Shown one piece after another: positions 50,704 through 64,000 of a stretch of 64,000 nucleotides of DNA (the first letter of the stretch is position 1; every line of letters begins with the position of its first letter). The translations under genes were made by a program, and so were the position numbers. The notes under the pieces were generated by a model. That model did no database searches, was not told where the DNA came from, and saw nothing but the letters and a program-made list of their open reading frames with translations. Source of the stretch: Candidatus Enterococcus courvalinii (GTDB lineage Bacteria; Bacillota; Bacilli; Lactobacillales; Enterococcaceae); NCBI RefSeq assembly GCF_017315945.1, contig NZ_JAFLWI010000006.1, positions 1 to 64,000 of the forward strand, written 5' to 3'.

Positions 50704-51063
50704 ATGCATCTTTTTTCAACGATAATTATCACGTTAGTAGCAATCGAGTTTTTTTATATTATGTATTTAGAGACGTTTGCAACCACCTCAGCAACCACTG
50801 GACGAGTATTCCATTTGTCAAAAGAAGAATTAGCACGTCCATCTGTAACTGTTTTATTCAAGAATCAAGGAATTTATAATGGATTGATCGGCGTAGGATT
50901 ACTTTATGCGACGTATGTCTCCTCTGTAGGTATTGAGCTCGCGAAAATCTTGTTACTGTATATTATTTTAGTGGCTTTGTATGGAAGCATAACGAGTGAT
51001 AAAAAAATTATTATTACACAAGGCGGATTAGCGATTATTGCTTTTGTTTCTCTATTTTTTTAG
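50704..51063 (+). CDS. DUF1304 family membrane protein
   Basis: A 119-residue protein with four hydrophobic helices and the family signature FKNQGIYNGLIGVGL (about 56-70). It starts HLFSTIIITLVAIEFFYIMY. Function unknown; it is sometimes found near efflux genes elsewhere, but not here. AAAGGAGAG precedes the ATG. Monocistronic. Confidence 0.85.
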   Translation: MHLFSTIIITLVAIEFFYIMYLETFATTSATTGRVFHLSKEELARPSVTVLFKNQGIYNGLIGVGLLYATYVSSVGIELAKILLLYIILVALYGSITSDKKIIITQGGLAIIAFVSLFF

Positions 51064-51212
51064 ATTAGGTATTTAAAAATTCAACAGTTTTTTTATTAGA
51101 ATGGTACAATAAAAATATAGTTTACTTGAATTTTTTAAAAAAACAAAAATCAGCATTGATTAATTGATCTCATAGTGAAAATTAATGATAGTTGAGTGGT
51201 GGAGGTATTGAA

Positions 51213-52187
51213 TTGATCATTATGTTGTATTTTATTTTAGTAATTGTGGTTCTTGCTATTGTTTTTAGTGTTATTTCTTATTCCTATGCAAAAAAGTTGA
51301 TCACAGTTGGCGTACAACGGGGTCATAATTGGTATGAAACAACAGGACATCTCTTAATGGATCCGTCAGCGTCTGAAATTGTCGAAACCAAACGACAGCA
51401 ACTAGAAGAATCAGCAGAGCTTTTTTGGCAAACAGGTGTTACCGAAACAATCAAAAGCTATGATGGATTAAAACTTGTAGGAAAATGGTTTATCACAGAT
51501 CGAAGACAAAAAAATTGGGTGATTTGCATTCATGATTACCGAAGTACGGGTAAACGAGACATGTCTTTTATTGGGAAAAAATATGCAGAACAAGGATTTA
51601 ATGTTTTGATTCCAGATTTGCGTGCACATGGCGAAAGTGAAGGTGAAATCATTGGGATGGGCTGGTTAGATCGTCTGGATCTGATTGCTTGGATCAAACA
51701 GCTGATGAAAGAATATCCAGAGGCTTCGATTGTTTTGCACGGTGGTTCGATGGGTGCATCAACGATTATGATGGCTAGTGGTGAGAAGCTTCCTTCTTCT
51801 GTGAAAGGCTTTATCTTGGATAGTGGGTATGTTTCTGTTTATGCAGAATTTCGTTATATGTTAAGCAAGCTAACTTCATTTCCAAAGTGGTTGATTATGC
51901 GGTACGCAAATTCTTACGCTCAAAAATATGCTGGATATTCTTTAAAGCAAGCATCTGCCACACGGCAACTAGGTAGTAATCATTTGCCATTGTTAATTAT
52001 CCATGGGGAACATGATTATTTTGTACCGGTTGAAGCAGCGTACACGGTGCAAAATGCAACAGCAGGGGAAAAAGAATTGTTGTTGGTCCCAAATGCGGAA
52101 CATTTAGCACCAGTGTTGAATGAACCAAAGACTTATTGGGCAGTTGTATTTTCTTTTATCGATGAACGCATTTTGGCAGGTCAATAA
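51213..52187 (+). CDS. Alpha/beta hydrolase, membrane-anchored
   Basis: A 324-residue protein with one N-terminal membrane helix (IIMLYFILVIVVLAIVFSVI), then an alpha/beta hydrolase domain. The nucleophile elbow is GGSMGAS near 180, the acid is in HGEHDYFVP, and the His is in NAEHLAP. This is the COG1073 type found widely in Firmicutes. The start is TTG 51213, seven bases after GGAGG; ATG 51222 is too far. Substrate unknown. Confidence 0.85.
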   Translation: MIIMLYFILVIVVLAIVFSVISYSYAKKLITVGVQRGHNWYETTGHLLMDPSASEIVETKRQQLEESAELFWQTGVTETIKSYDGLKLVGKWFITDRRQKNWVICIHDYRSTGKRDMSFIGKKYAEQGFNVLIPDLRAHGESEGEIIGMGWLDRLDLIAWIKQLMKEYPEASIVLHGGSMGASTIMMASGEKLPSSVKGFILDSGYVSVYAEFRYMLSKLTSFPKWLIMRYANSYAQKYAGYSLKQASATRQLGSNHLPLLIIHGEHDYFVPVEAAYTVQNATAGEKELLLVPNAEHLAPVLNEPKTYWAVVFSFIDERILAGQ

Positions 52188-52436
52188 ATCATTTTGCTTT
52201 TTTTCCGAAGAGACGATTTGCAGTAAATAATTATAGAAGAAAAAAATGCAAAGTTTCATCTAAGTAATTTATATTGAGCGCCAATTTGAATGTCTGATTA
52301 AGTAGTTGCATGTAATTTGTTAAAAAATGATACTTTATCTGATTACTCTTGTCTGCGAGGATAAATAGTTGCTGGTTCGAAGAGAGATTGGTAAAATGAA
52401 CTATATAAAAACACGAGTTATTTTAGGGGTGGTATG

Positions 52437-52709
52437 ATGGAGCAACAGGTGAACAATGAACATTTTTCAACCGAAGAAGAATTGTTTGAAGCAGGTTATC
52501 GAAAATATTCGGGTGAAAAGATAGATATTTTTTATAACAAAGAGATTTGTATCCACAGTGGAAATTGTGTTCGCGGGAATGCGGCCGTTTTTGAAGTAGG
52601 TCGTAGACCGTGGATCATGCCAGATAATGCAAGTGCTGATGAAAGTAGCCGCGTTATTCAAACATGTCCAAGTGGTGCATTGAAGTTTATTCGAAAGGAT
52701 GAAGTGTAA
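52437..52709 (+). CDS. YjdI-like (4Fe-4S)-binding family protein
   Basis: A 90-residue protein of the YjdI / Fer4_19 type. The Cys-bearing motif is CIHSGNC, with a third Cys in IQTCPSGALKF; only three cysteines are present, so cluster binding needs a fourth ligand. It starts at one of two adjacent ATG codons (52434 or 52437); the second is better spaced from GGGGTGG. It is followed two bases later by a YjdJ-like acetyltransferase, the usual partner. Confidence 0.8.
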   Translation: MEQQVNNEHFSTEEELFEAGYRKYSGEKIDIFYNKEICIHSGNCVRGNAAVFEVGRRPWIMPDNASADESSRVIQTCPSGALKFIRKDEV

Positions 52710-52710
52710 A

Positions 52711-52986
52711 ATGGAAATCAAAGAAGAAAAAAATCGTTTTGCTTTATACAATGATGAACAACAAGAAATTGGAGAAATGACTTGGTCTGATGCTGGACCA
52801 GATATTATGATTATTGATCATACGTTTGTCGAACCTACTTACCGTGGACAAAAATTGGCAGAAAAGTTAGTGAATAGTGGTGTTGAACTAGCTCGTCGTG
52901 AAGGAAAAAAAATTATTCCGCTATGTCCATTTGCTAAAAAAGAATTTGATACAAAACCTGAATATGGCGATGTATTACGTAAATAA
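52711..52986 (+). CDS. YjdJ-like GNAT N-acetyltransferase
   Basis: A 91-residue minimal GNAT domain. It holds the strand IDHTFVEPTYRGQKLAEKLV with the acetyl-CoA loop YRGQKLAEK, and IIPLCPFAKKEFD, the family ending in a conserved Cys-Pro. It is in an operon with the YjdI-like gene. Function unknown. AAAGGATG lies upstream. Confidence 0.85.
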   Translation: MEIKEEKNRFALYNDEQQEIGEMTWSDAGPDIMIIDHTFVEPTYRGQKLAEKLVNSGVELARREGKKIIPLCPFAKKEFDTKPEYGDVLRK

Positions 52987-52999
52987 ATAGAAAAAGGAT

Positions 53000-53031
53000 A
53001 AGAGTTACGTTTTTGACGTAACTCTTTTTTT
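53000..53031 (+). terminator. Terminator of the yjdI-yjdJ-like pair
   Basis: AAGAGTTACGT pairs perfectly with ACGTAACTCTT (53016-53026), then T. Confidence 0.88.
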
Positions 53032-53134
53032 GTGGATAGATTGTTGAAAGTTGATTTTCATGATGAGTCTGAAAGTGGGAAAACTGATGTTGGAAAGAAC
53101 ACATTGTTATTTGCGTCTAAACATTGGGGACCAA

Positions 53135-53373
53135 AACTTTCCGATGTTTCCCGAACAACTCTTCGTAATAAGTTACAGAATGATAAATTAGTGGAAGCTA
53201 TTTTAGCAACCTGTTCACTTGTTTGTCGGAACAAGATATTTTGCGCCACAATTTTATTCACGGTATTTACAAAGCAATTTCTCAAAATAATTTATAACCG
53301 CTAGAAAGTAGGAGAAATTATTTTTGTCAGTTGCTTCTCATTTTTTCGAAGCTAGATGCTTGAAACCATAACC
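53135..53373 (-). repeat. Degenerate tandem pair of the ~120-bp repeat
   Basis: Unit one (about 53135-53252) has TGTTTCCCGAACAACTC and ends TTGCGCCACAA. Unit two (53253-53373) has TTTTTGTCAGTTGCTTCTCA and ends CATAACC. Both are clearly related to 1-240, in the same orientation but with many differences. The 52987-53461 gap otherwise holds a terminator only. Confidence 0.72.
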
Positions 53374-53461
53374 TTCTTTTACAACCTTTTTTTGAATTTA
53401 TTTTCATTCTATGGTAGAGTTAAAGAGATGATATTTTTCAAAGAAGGAGGAGCTGAAGCGT

Positions 53462-53698
53462 ATGTATAATTTAATTTTAGGAATCGTAATTGCCTTATCG
53501 ATCGTCATGATCATTGCAATTATGATGCAGCCAAGTAAACAAAATAGTGCGGCGAGCGCATTTACTGGTGGAGCGGATCAGTTGTTTGGGAAGCAAAAAG
53601 CACGTGGCTTTGAAGCTGTGATGCAACGAACAACTGCTGTGCTGGGAGCCGTTTGGATGATTCTATTGTTTGTCCTAGCGTTTTTATCTTCAAACTAA
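53462..53698 (+). CDS. secG: Preprotein translocase subunit SecG
   Basis: A 78-residue Sec translocon subunit with two membrane helices (about 3-22 and 55-75) and the conserved loop NSAASAFTGGADQLFGKQKA between them. GAAGGAGGAG precedes the ATG. The order secG, carboxylesterase, rnr, smpB matches Bacillus secG-yvaK-rnr-smpB. Confidence 0.95.
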   Translation: MYNLILGIVIALSIVMIIAIMMQPSKQNSAASAFTGGADQLFGKQKARGFEAVMQRTTAVLGAVWMILLFVLAFLSSN

Positions 53699-53704
53699 TC
53701 AAGA

Positions 53705-53737
53705 AACCTCTCGCCAATTTGCGAGGGGCTTTTTTTA
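53705..53737 (+). terminator. Terminator of secG
   Basis: CCTCTCGC pairs with GCGAGGGG (one wobble), followed by GC and seven T. Confidence 0.85.
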
Positions 53738-53809
53738 TTGGTGGAGCAGGTGAAAACGAGAAGTTTCTGAGTGCAACTATGGTAAAATGAAGAGCGAGAG
53801 GTGATTGAA

Positions 53810-54565
53810 TTGAAAGGAAGTTTACCAAAACCATTTTATGCGGAGCATGGAAAGCGAGCAGTCTTACTTTTGCACGCATATTCAGGTAGCTCAAACGATG
53901 TCCGAATGCTTTGCCGCTTTTTGGAAAAAGCAAATTATACTGTTTATGCACCGATGTTTTCAGGTCATGGGACATTGGATCCAGAAGACATTTTACATCA
54001 AGATGCCACAATTTGGTGGGAAGATGCGAAAGCAGCACTCGCGTTTTTAAAAGCAAATGGCTTTACTGAAGTTGCTGTTTTTGGTTTGTCTATGGGTGGT
54101 ATTTTTGCGACAAGACTACTTGAAGAAGAAAATGTGATTGGCGGCGGCTTTTTCTGTTCACCAATTTCACCAATAGAAACGAATGTACCAGAAAACTTTC
54201 TCATTTATGCACAACAAGTATTGAATGTAGCAGGACTGTCAGAAACAGAAATTCAGCAACAACTTGAAATCTATCGTCCCTTAGTTAAGGAACAATTAGC
54301 AAATATACAAGAACAAGCAGCTTATGCAAATGAAAAGCTGTCAAAAATTCAAGCACCAATATTTTTAGCTCAAGCAGGTCAAGATGAAATGATTGATCCA
54401 ATGGGTGTTTATGAAACGGCTCGTCGTTTGAACAAACAGCGAGTAACGCTTCAATGGTATCCGACAAGTAAGCATGTGATTACGGTTGGCAACGCTCGGC
54501 GTGAGTTAGAACAAGATGTCCTAGAATTTTTAGAGAAATTACCCTGGAATGAGGAAACTAAATGA
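53810..54565 (+). CDS. Carboxylesterase, Est30/YvaK-like
   Basis: A 251-residue alpha/beta hydrolase. The oxyanion region is LLHAYSGSSNDVR, the nucleophile is in FGLSMGG (Ser near 96), the acid is in AGQDEMIDP, and the His is in SKHVIT. It resembles the Geobacillus Est30 monoacylglycerol/carboxyl esterase. The start is TTG 53810, six bases after GAGGTG; GTG 53801 is in frame but lies inside that site. It overlaps rnr by four bases. Confidence 0.88.
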   Translation: MKGSLPKPFYAEHGKRAVLLLHAYSGSSNDVRMLCRFLEKANYTVYAPMFSGHGTLDPEDILHQDATIWWEDAKAALAFLKANGFTEVAVFGLSMGGIFATRLLEEENVIGGGFFCSPISPIETNVPENFLIYAQQVLNVAGLSETEIQQQLEIYRPLVKEQLANIQEQAAYANEKLSKIQAPIFLAQAGQDEMIDPMGVYETARRLNKQRVTLQWYPTSKHVITVGNARRELEQDVLEFLEKLPWNEETK

Positions 54566-56919
54566 CAAAAGAAACAATTAAAGAAAAAATTATTTTTTTT
54601 ATGGAAAGTAGCCGTAAAAAAAGCTTTTCAATGGAAGAAATTGCAGAAGGATTAGGATTTCAAAAAAGTGAAGACTTTAAACTATTAGTCCAAACGATTG
54701 CACAAATGGAAAGAGAACAAAGTATCGTTTTTAACAAAAAAGGTAAAGTGAAGTTGCCACTACAACCATTACTGATTGAAGGAACATTCCGTGGAAATGA
54801 ACGTGGTTTTGGATTTGTAACAATTGATCCAGAAGAAGATGATGTCTATATTCCAAAGGAAGCCACTGGTTATGCAATGGACGGAGACATCGTGGCAATC
54901 GATATTATTAAAACGGCAGATACGGCACTTGATCGAGGCGCCGAAGGAAAGATCGTTGAGATTCGAGAGCGTGGAACAACACAACTCGTTGGTGAGTTCG
55001 TTGCGTATTCACCTGAGGAAGAAGCAGAAACGGATCTTTATGGCGTGGTGATTCCCAAAGATAAAAAATTAACGAGGTTTAAAGTATATGCAGCCGCAGA
55101 AGGTATTCGTCCGGTAGACGGAAGTATCGTGATCGTAGAATTGACCCATTATCCAGAAAATGGTTATGCTACTAGTTTAGAAGGGATTGTCAAACAAGTA
55201 ATTGGTCATAAAAACGATCCTGGTATGGATATTTTATCAATCGTTGTAGCAAATGGAATTCCAACGAAATTTCCTGATGATGTATTAGAAGAAGCAGATA
55301 AAGTCCCTGATCATATCAATGAAAAAGATTTAGTTGGGCGACGTGATTTGCGAGAACAACTAATAGTAACGATTGATGGCGAAGACGCGAAGGACTTGGA
55401 TGATGCAGTAACTGTTCGCAAACTAGCAAATGGAAATTACTTCTTGGGGGTTCATATTGCAGATGTTTCTTATTATGTAACACAAGGAAGCCAATTGGAT
55501 CGTGAAGCTTATGATCGTGGAACAAGTGTCTATTTGACTGATCGTGTGATCCCTATGATCCCACAACGATTGTCCAATGGTATCTGTTCCTTAAATCCAC
55601 ATGTGCCAAGATTGACGATGAGTTGTGAAATGGAAATTGATCCAAATGGAACCGTTGTGAGTCATGAGATTTTTCAAAGTGTTATTCAAACAACTGAACG
55701 AATGACTTATACTGCTGTAAATGAAATTTTGGAAGACGAAGATCCAGAAACAATGAAACGCTATGAACAACTAGTACCGATGTTTCGGGCTATGAAAGAA
55801 CTACATGAAATATTGGAAAAGATGCGAATCCGCCGTGGTGCGATTTCTTTTGAGGATCGCGAAGCCAAGGTGTTAGTGAACCCAGAAGGACATCCTTTAG
55901 ATATTTTATTGAGAACACGTGGTGTAGGAGAACGATTGATTGAATCATTTATGCTTGCTGCCAATGAAACAGTGGCACAACACTATCATGATCTTCATTT
56001 ACCTTTCATCTATCGAATTCATGAACAACCTAAAGAAGAAAAAATGCAACGTTTCTTTGACTTTGCTTCAGCATTAGGAATCTTAGTTAAAGGAACAAAA
56101 GGAACGATTACACCAAAAGATTTGCAAAAAGTAATCGAAGACGTAGAAGAAAAGCCTGAATCTGCAGTAATCAATACGATGTTATTGAGAAGTATGCAAC
56201 AAGCACGTTATTCAGAAGAGAACTATGGTCATTACGGTTTAGCAGCTGAGTATTATACACACTTTACCTCACCAATCCGCCGTTATCCGGACTTAATCGT
56301 TCACCGTTTGATTCGTTCTTATAGTGAGGACCGTAGTGAAGAAAAACAAGCAATCTGGTCTGCTGAACTTCCTGACATCGCTGAACACAGTTCAAAAATG
56401 GAACGCCGAGCAGTTGAGGCAGAACGTGAAGTTGATGCAATGAAGAAAGCAGAATACATGATGGATAAAGTTGGAGAAGAGTTTGATGGCATCATTAGTT
56501 CAGTGGTAAAATTCGGTTTGTTTATTGAACTACCTAATACGATCGAGGGTCTAATCCATATCAATGATTTGAAACAAGATTATTTCCACTTTATTGAAAA
56601 TCATTTAGCGTTGGTTGGTGAACGCACAGGGCTAACTTTCAAAATTGGGCAAAAAGTCCGAGTCAAAGTGGTCAAAGCAAGTCCAGAAGAACGAGCAGTA
56701 GACTTTGAACTAGTCTCAGCAGAAGAAGTAGCGCAACTTGAACGACCAAAAGCCAAACAAAAAGGTAGGGCAGGCAATCAAAATCAAAATCGTGGACGCA
56801 AAGCAAATCCACGAAATAAAAAAGCTGGCGGGAAGAAAAATGACTTCCAACCTGCTAAGAAAAAAGGAAAAGGTGGTAAAAAACCTTTTTATAAAGGAAT
56901 CAAGAAAAAGAAAAAATAA
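54562..56919 (+). CDS. rnr: Ribonuclease R
   Basis: A 785-residue 3'-5' exoribonuclease. There is an N-terminal winged helix (about 1-65), two cold-shock domains (GTFRGNERGFGFVTID and the next), an RNB catalytic domain with acidic residues in DGEDAKDLDDAV near 273, an S1 domain (about 625-710) and a long Lys-rich tail. It degrades structured RNA and works with SmpB/tmRNA. It overlaps the esterase by ATGA and is followed by smpB. Confidence 0.96.
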   Translation: MTKETIKEKIIFFMESSRKKSFSMEEIAEGLGFQKSEDFKLLVQTIAQMEREQSIVFNKKGKVKLPLQPLLIEGTFRGNERGFGFVTIDPEEDDVYIPKEATGYAMDGDIVAIDIIKTADTALDRGAEGKIVEIRERGTTQLVGEFVAYSPEEEAETDLYGVVIPKDKKLTRFKVYAAAEGIRPVDGSIVIVELTHYPENGYATSLEGIVKQVIGHKNDPGMDILSIVVANGIPTKFPDDVLEEADKVPDHINEKDLVGRRDLREQLIVTIDGEDAKDLDDAVTVRKLANGNYFLGVHIADVSYYVTQGSQLDREAYDRGTSVYLTDRVIPMIPQRLSNGICSLNPHVPRLTMSCEMEIDPNGTVVSHEIFQSVIQTTERMTYTAVNEILEDEDPETMKRYEQLVPMFRAMKELHEILEKMRIRRGAISFEDREAKVLVNPEGHPLDILLRTRGVGERLIESFMLAANETVAQHYHDLHLPFIYRIHEQPKEEKMQRFFDFASALGILVKGTKGTITPKDLQKVIEDVEEKPESAVINTMLLRSMQQARYSEENYGHYGLAAEYYTHFTSPIRRYPDLIVHRLIRSYSEDRSEEKQAIWSAELPDIAEHSSKMERRAVEAEREVDAMKKAEYMMDKVGEEFDGIISSVVKFGLFIELPNTIEGLIHINDLKQDYFHFIENHLALVGERTGLTFKIGQKVRVKVVKASPEERAVDFELVSAEEVAQLERPKAKQKGRAGNQNQNRGRKANPRNKKAGGKKNDFQPAKKKGKGGKKPFYKGIKKKKK

Positions 56920-56939
56920 AATAGTTTGGGGGAACTAGA

Positions 56940-57404
56940 ATGCCAAAAGGCGAGGGAAAACTAATTGCACAAAACAAAAAGGCTCGCCATGACTACTCGA
57001 TTATTGACACGATGGAAGCAGGCATGGTTTTACAAGGGACGGAAATCAAATCGATTCGAAACAGCCGAATCAATCTAAAAGATGGATTTGTGCGTGTTCG
57101 AAATGGCGAAGCCTTCCTATATAATGTCCATATTAGTCCGTATGAACAGGGAAATATTTTTAATCATGATCCATTGCGGACACGTAAGTTACTCTTGCAT
57201 AAAAAGCAAATCGCCCGACTAGTTGGTGAAACAAAAAATGCAGGGGTAACGATCGTCCCTTTGAAAGTATATATCAAAAATGGGTATGCAAAAGTTTTGA
57301 TAGGTTTAGCCAAAGGAAAGAAATCGTATGATAAACGGGAAGACTTGAAACGAAAAGATGTCGATCGTCAAATTGATCGAACATTGAAAAATTTCTCCAG
57401 ATAA
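56940..57404 (+). CDS. smpB: SsrA-binding protein SmpB
   Basis: The 154-residue partner of tmRNA in trans-translation. The OB-fold core includes [24 protein letters not shown] and the loop [11 protein letters not shown]; the C-terminal tail [16 protein letters not shown] becomes helical in the ribosome. GGGGG precedes the ATG by seven bases. tmRNA itself is not seen in the following 310 bases. Confidence 0.96.
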   Translation: MPKGEGKLIAQNKKARHDYSIIDTMEAGMVLQGTEIKSIRNSRINLKDGFVRVRNGEAFLYNVHISPYEQGNIFNHDPLRTRKLLLHKKQIARLVGETKNAGVTIVPLKVYIKNGYAKVLIGLAKGKKSYDKREDLKRKDVDRQIDRTLKNFSR

Positions 57405-57587
57405 TTTCAATATCCTTTTTCGCATATTCGGTGCTTTTGCTTTTACTTAATGATAAAATTTGGTAGCATTTAATCTGATAAAGCACGATTACTAAAGGTT
57501 TTCCTAGAAAATCACCATCATAATTTAAATGAAAACTTCATCAAATTAGACTGAAACGAAAAAGTGTCTAATTTTCATGAAAATGTT

Positions 57588-57616
57588 TTGTATTTTCTGT
57601 TTCATGGTGGTATGAT
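57588..57616 (+). promoter_or_regulatory. Promoter of the atp operon
   Basis: TTGTAT at 57588-57593, a 17-base spacer, and TATGAT at 57611-57616. The leader to atpB is about 90 bases. The rest of the 57405-57715 gap is AT-rich with no gene or clear terminator seen. Confidence 0.75.
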
Positions 57617-57715
57617 ACCGATTGGTTATGATCAGATTTTTTCAGAAAAACCAAATGCGCACTTGAAAGTTATTTCATGTGAATTTCAGGGAAAAGAGAA
57701 AAGAGGTGAAATGAA

Positions 57716-58701
<986 letters not shown>

Positions 58702-58792
58702 TAAATGTAAGTAAACTGGCAGAAACAACTCGGTTTGTTCCTGCTTTTTTACATGGAAACTAGAGAAACCTCAAAGAAAGGAAGGCTAGCTT

Positions 58793-59317
58793 ATGCTGAA
58801 TCAATTGGCAATTGCAGAAGTTGGCAATCCGATGTTAGGTAATATCATCGTTGTCAGCGGCTCATTTTTGATCCTACTTGCTCTTTTAAAGCATTTTGCT
58901 TGGGGACCAATTAGTGAAATTTTGAAGAAACGTGAAGATAAGATCGCCAATGATTTAGATTCTGCAGAACAATCTCGCATCAAATCAGCGAAAATGGAAC
59001 AAGAACGCGAACAACAATTGTTAGCTTCTCGCTCTGACGCAGCTGAAATTATTAAAAATGCGAAAGAAAGTGGAGAACTTAGCCGCCAAAATATTTTGAA
59101 GGATACACAAGATGAAGTCGTTCGTCTAAAAAACAAAGCCAAAGCAGATATTACGTTAGAACGTGACAATGCATTGAACTCTGTTAAAGATGATGTTGCT
59201 GATCTTTCCCTTCAAATTGCGGAAAAAATCTTGAATAAAGAATTATCTCCAGAAATGCATGAATCATTAATCAACCAATATATCGAAGGTCTAGGTTCTT
59301 CAAATGAAACTAGATAA
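58793..59317 (+). CDS. atpF: F-type ATP synthase subunit b
   Basis: A 174-residue stator subunit with an N-terminal membrane helix (about 17-38) and a long coiled coil rich in Glu, Lys and Arg ([15 protein letters not shown] onward). It links subunit a to delta and F1. The 3' end overlaps the atpH start by 14 bases. AAAGGAAGG lies upstream. Confidence 0.94.
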   Translation: MLNQLAIAEVGNPMLGNIIVVSGSFLILLALLKHFAWGPISEILKKREDKIANDLDSAEQSRIKSAKMEQEREQQLLASRSDAAEIIKNAKESGELSRQNILKDTQDEVVRLKNKAKADITLERDNALNSVKDDVADLSLQIAEKILNKELSPEMHESLINQYIEGLGSSNETR

Positions 59318-59846
59318 ATATACTGTTGGTAGACGCTACGGAAAAGCTTTGTTTGAACTGGCGATCGATTCAAACAATAGCGAAGAAATCTATCAAGAAC
59401 TATTGAGCTTACGTAAAATTTATGAAAAAGTCCCTGAATTAGGGGGAGTGCTCAGTGATGCTCGTTTAGAACCACATGAAAAACGACTTATCATGGATAA
59501 GTTAATCGGTGGATATGACGGTGTTGTTAAAAACTTTTTAGAAGTGGTCTACAATTACAATCGGATGGATGATCTATTGTTCATGATTGATGAATATGAA
59601 CATCGTTATAATGAAAGTAATGGGTTATTACTTGGAACAGTGAAAACTGCCGTTCCTTTATCTGATGAACAGTTAGAAAAATTAGAACAGAATGTAGCAA
59701 AAACAATGAACTATCAAACAGTTGAATTAGAAACAATCGTTGATTCTTCTATTCTTGGTGGCGCAATTGTTGAAGCCGACCATCGAGTGATCGACGGTAG
59801 CATTCGGACGCAATTGGAAACAATGCGTAATCAATTAAATAGATAG
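59304..59846 (+). CDS. atpH: F-type ATP synthase subunit delta
   Basis: The 180-residue delta subunit. It begins [18 protein letters not shown], the family start, and ends in [20 protein letters not shown], the conserved C-terminal motif. It caps F1 and binds subunit b. The start lies within atpF. Confidence 0.94.
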   Translation: MKLDKYTVGRRYGKALFELAIDSNNSEEIYQELLSLRKIYEKVPELGGVLSDARLEPHEKRLIMDKLIGGYDGVVKNFLEVVYNYNRMDDLLFMIDEYEHRYNESNGLLLGTVKTAVPLSDEQLEKLEQNVAKTMNYQTVELETIVDSSILGGAIVEADHRVIDGSIRTQLETMRNQLNR

Positions 59847-59859
59847 TACAAAGAGGTAG

Positions 59860-61425
<1,566 letters not shown>

Positions 61426-61438
61426 TGAGGTGAGATGA

Positions 61439-63770
<2,332 letters not shown>

Positions 63771-63783
63771 AAAGGGGTGCCCC

Positions 63784-64000
63784 ATGGATCAATTTTTAAC
63801 AGTTAATGTGGTAACACCTGACGGCTTGGTCTATGATCACCATGCAGCAATTGTCGTTGCACGTACAACTGCTGGAGAATTGGGGATTTTACCGAAACAT
63901 GCTCCAATTATCGTTCCTTTAGCCATTGATGAAGTTCGCATCAAGAGAACGGACTCTGATACGCACGTTGACTGGATTGCGGTTAACGGAGGAATCATGG
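63784..64000 (+). CDS. atpC: F-type ATP synthase subunit epsilon, 3' end outside window
   Basis: The first 72 codons of epsilon: [18 protein letters not shown], then the typical core [17 protein letters not shown]. The reading frame is open to the window end and the protein is cut before its C-terminal helical domain. AAAGGGG precedes the ATG by about seven bases. Confidence 0.93.
   Translation, partial: MDQFLTVNVVTPDGLVYDHHAAIVVARTTAGELGILPKHAPIIVPLAIDEVRIKRTDSDTHVDWIAVNGGIM

Noticed and set aside
53032-53304. 90-codon plus-strand frame before secG
   Set aside because: Mostly made of decayed repeat units, begins within the tail of a terminator, and resembles no protein family.
57405-57715. 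tmRNA after smpB
   Set aside because: No tRNA-Ala-like ends or tag frame seen; the region holds the atp promoter.

Overview
The window is a low-GC Gram-positive chromosome segment, almost certainly from an Enterococcus of the E. faecium / E. hirae / E. mundtii side of the genus. The main evidence is a complete ntp-type V-ATPase operon whose protein sequences are very close to those of E. hirae, together with enterococcal IreB, an EF1143-type HD dNTPase, and the order rpoN-cggR-gap-pgk-tpiA-eno and secG-esterase-rnr-smpB. NtpK differs from the E. hirae protein as I remember it, so I do not name a species. Almost everything is core chromosome. There is no prophage, CRISPR array or intact insertion sequence.

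Layout. 0-9 kb: ABC-F ATPase (minus) divergent from rex, a thioredoxin-like protein, a DUF318 permease with its TIGR03943 partner, a split ThrE-type exporter, tRNA-Gly(CCC), a secreted or membrane-anchored nuclease, and TspO. 9-11.3 kb: ireB-ruvX-DUF1292 and an N-acetylmuramoyl-L-alanine amidase. 11.3-14.8 kb is the only accessory-looking stretch: a broken membrane-protein remnant, a frameshifted serine-recombinase remnant, a structured AT-rich intergenic element, an orphan methyltransferase, a GNAT acetyltransferase, and a 38-residue hydrophobic peptide gene with a strong ribosome binding site. 14.8-26.2 kb: rnhC, zapA, cvpA-like, mutS2, trxA, uvrC, a NatAB/YhaQP-like ABC exporter, and a class III fructose-1,6-bisphosphatase gene broken by one extra T in a T run. 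26.3-37.3 kb: a C26 peptidase gene, then tandem promoters and a leader with mutually exclusive hairpins in front of ntpFIKECGABD and ntpJ. 37.4-43 kb: glyoxalase-fold, Nudix, HAD, HD dNTPase, lipL, DUF1934 and rpoE (delta). 43-50.6 kb: tRNA-Arg(CCG), rpoN, and the cggR glycolytic operon with a visible CggR operator. 50.7-57.4 kb: small membrane proteins, a YjdI/YjdJ-like pair, secG, esterase, rnr, smpB. 57.6-64 kb: F-ATPase operon atpBEFHAGDC, with atpC cut by the window end.

How the parts fit. The window carries two rotary ATPases. The V-type one keeps every known Na+ ligand in its NtpK ring and is followed by a KtrB-like K+ channel subunit, so it looks like the Na+/K+ homeostasis system. 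The F-type one has an H+-type c subunit and fits proton extrusion in a fermenting organism. The lower-glycolysis operon supplies the ATP for both.

The most interesting signals are these. First, the ntp leader: an aptamer-like stem, an antiterminator and an intrinsic terminator that share arms. Second, a family of ~120-bp imperfect-palindrome repeats (eight copies at five loci, three of them tandem pairs), of which two start exactly at a stop codon. Third, the fbp homopolymer frameshift. Fourth, the unannotated hydrophobic small protein. Fifth, the structured element upstream of the orphan methyltransferase.
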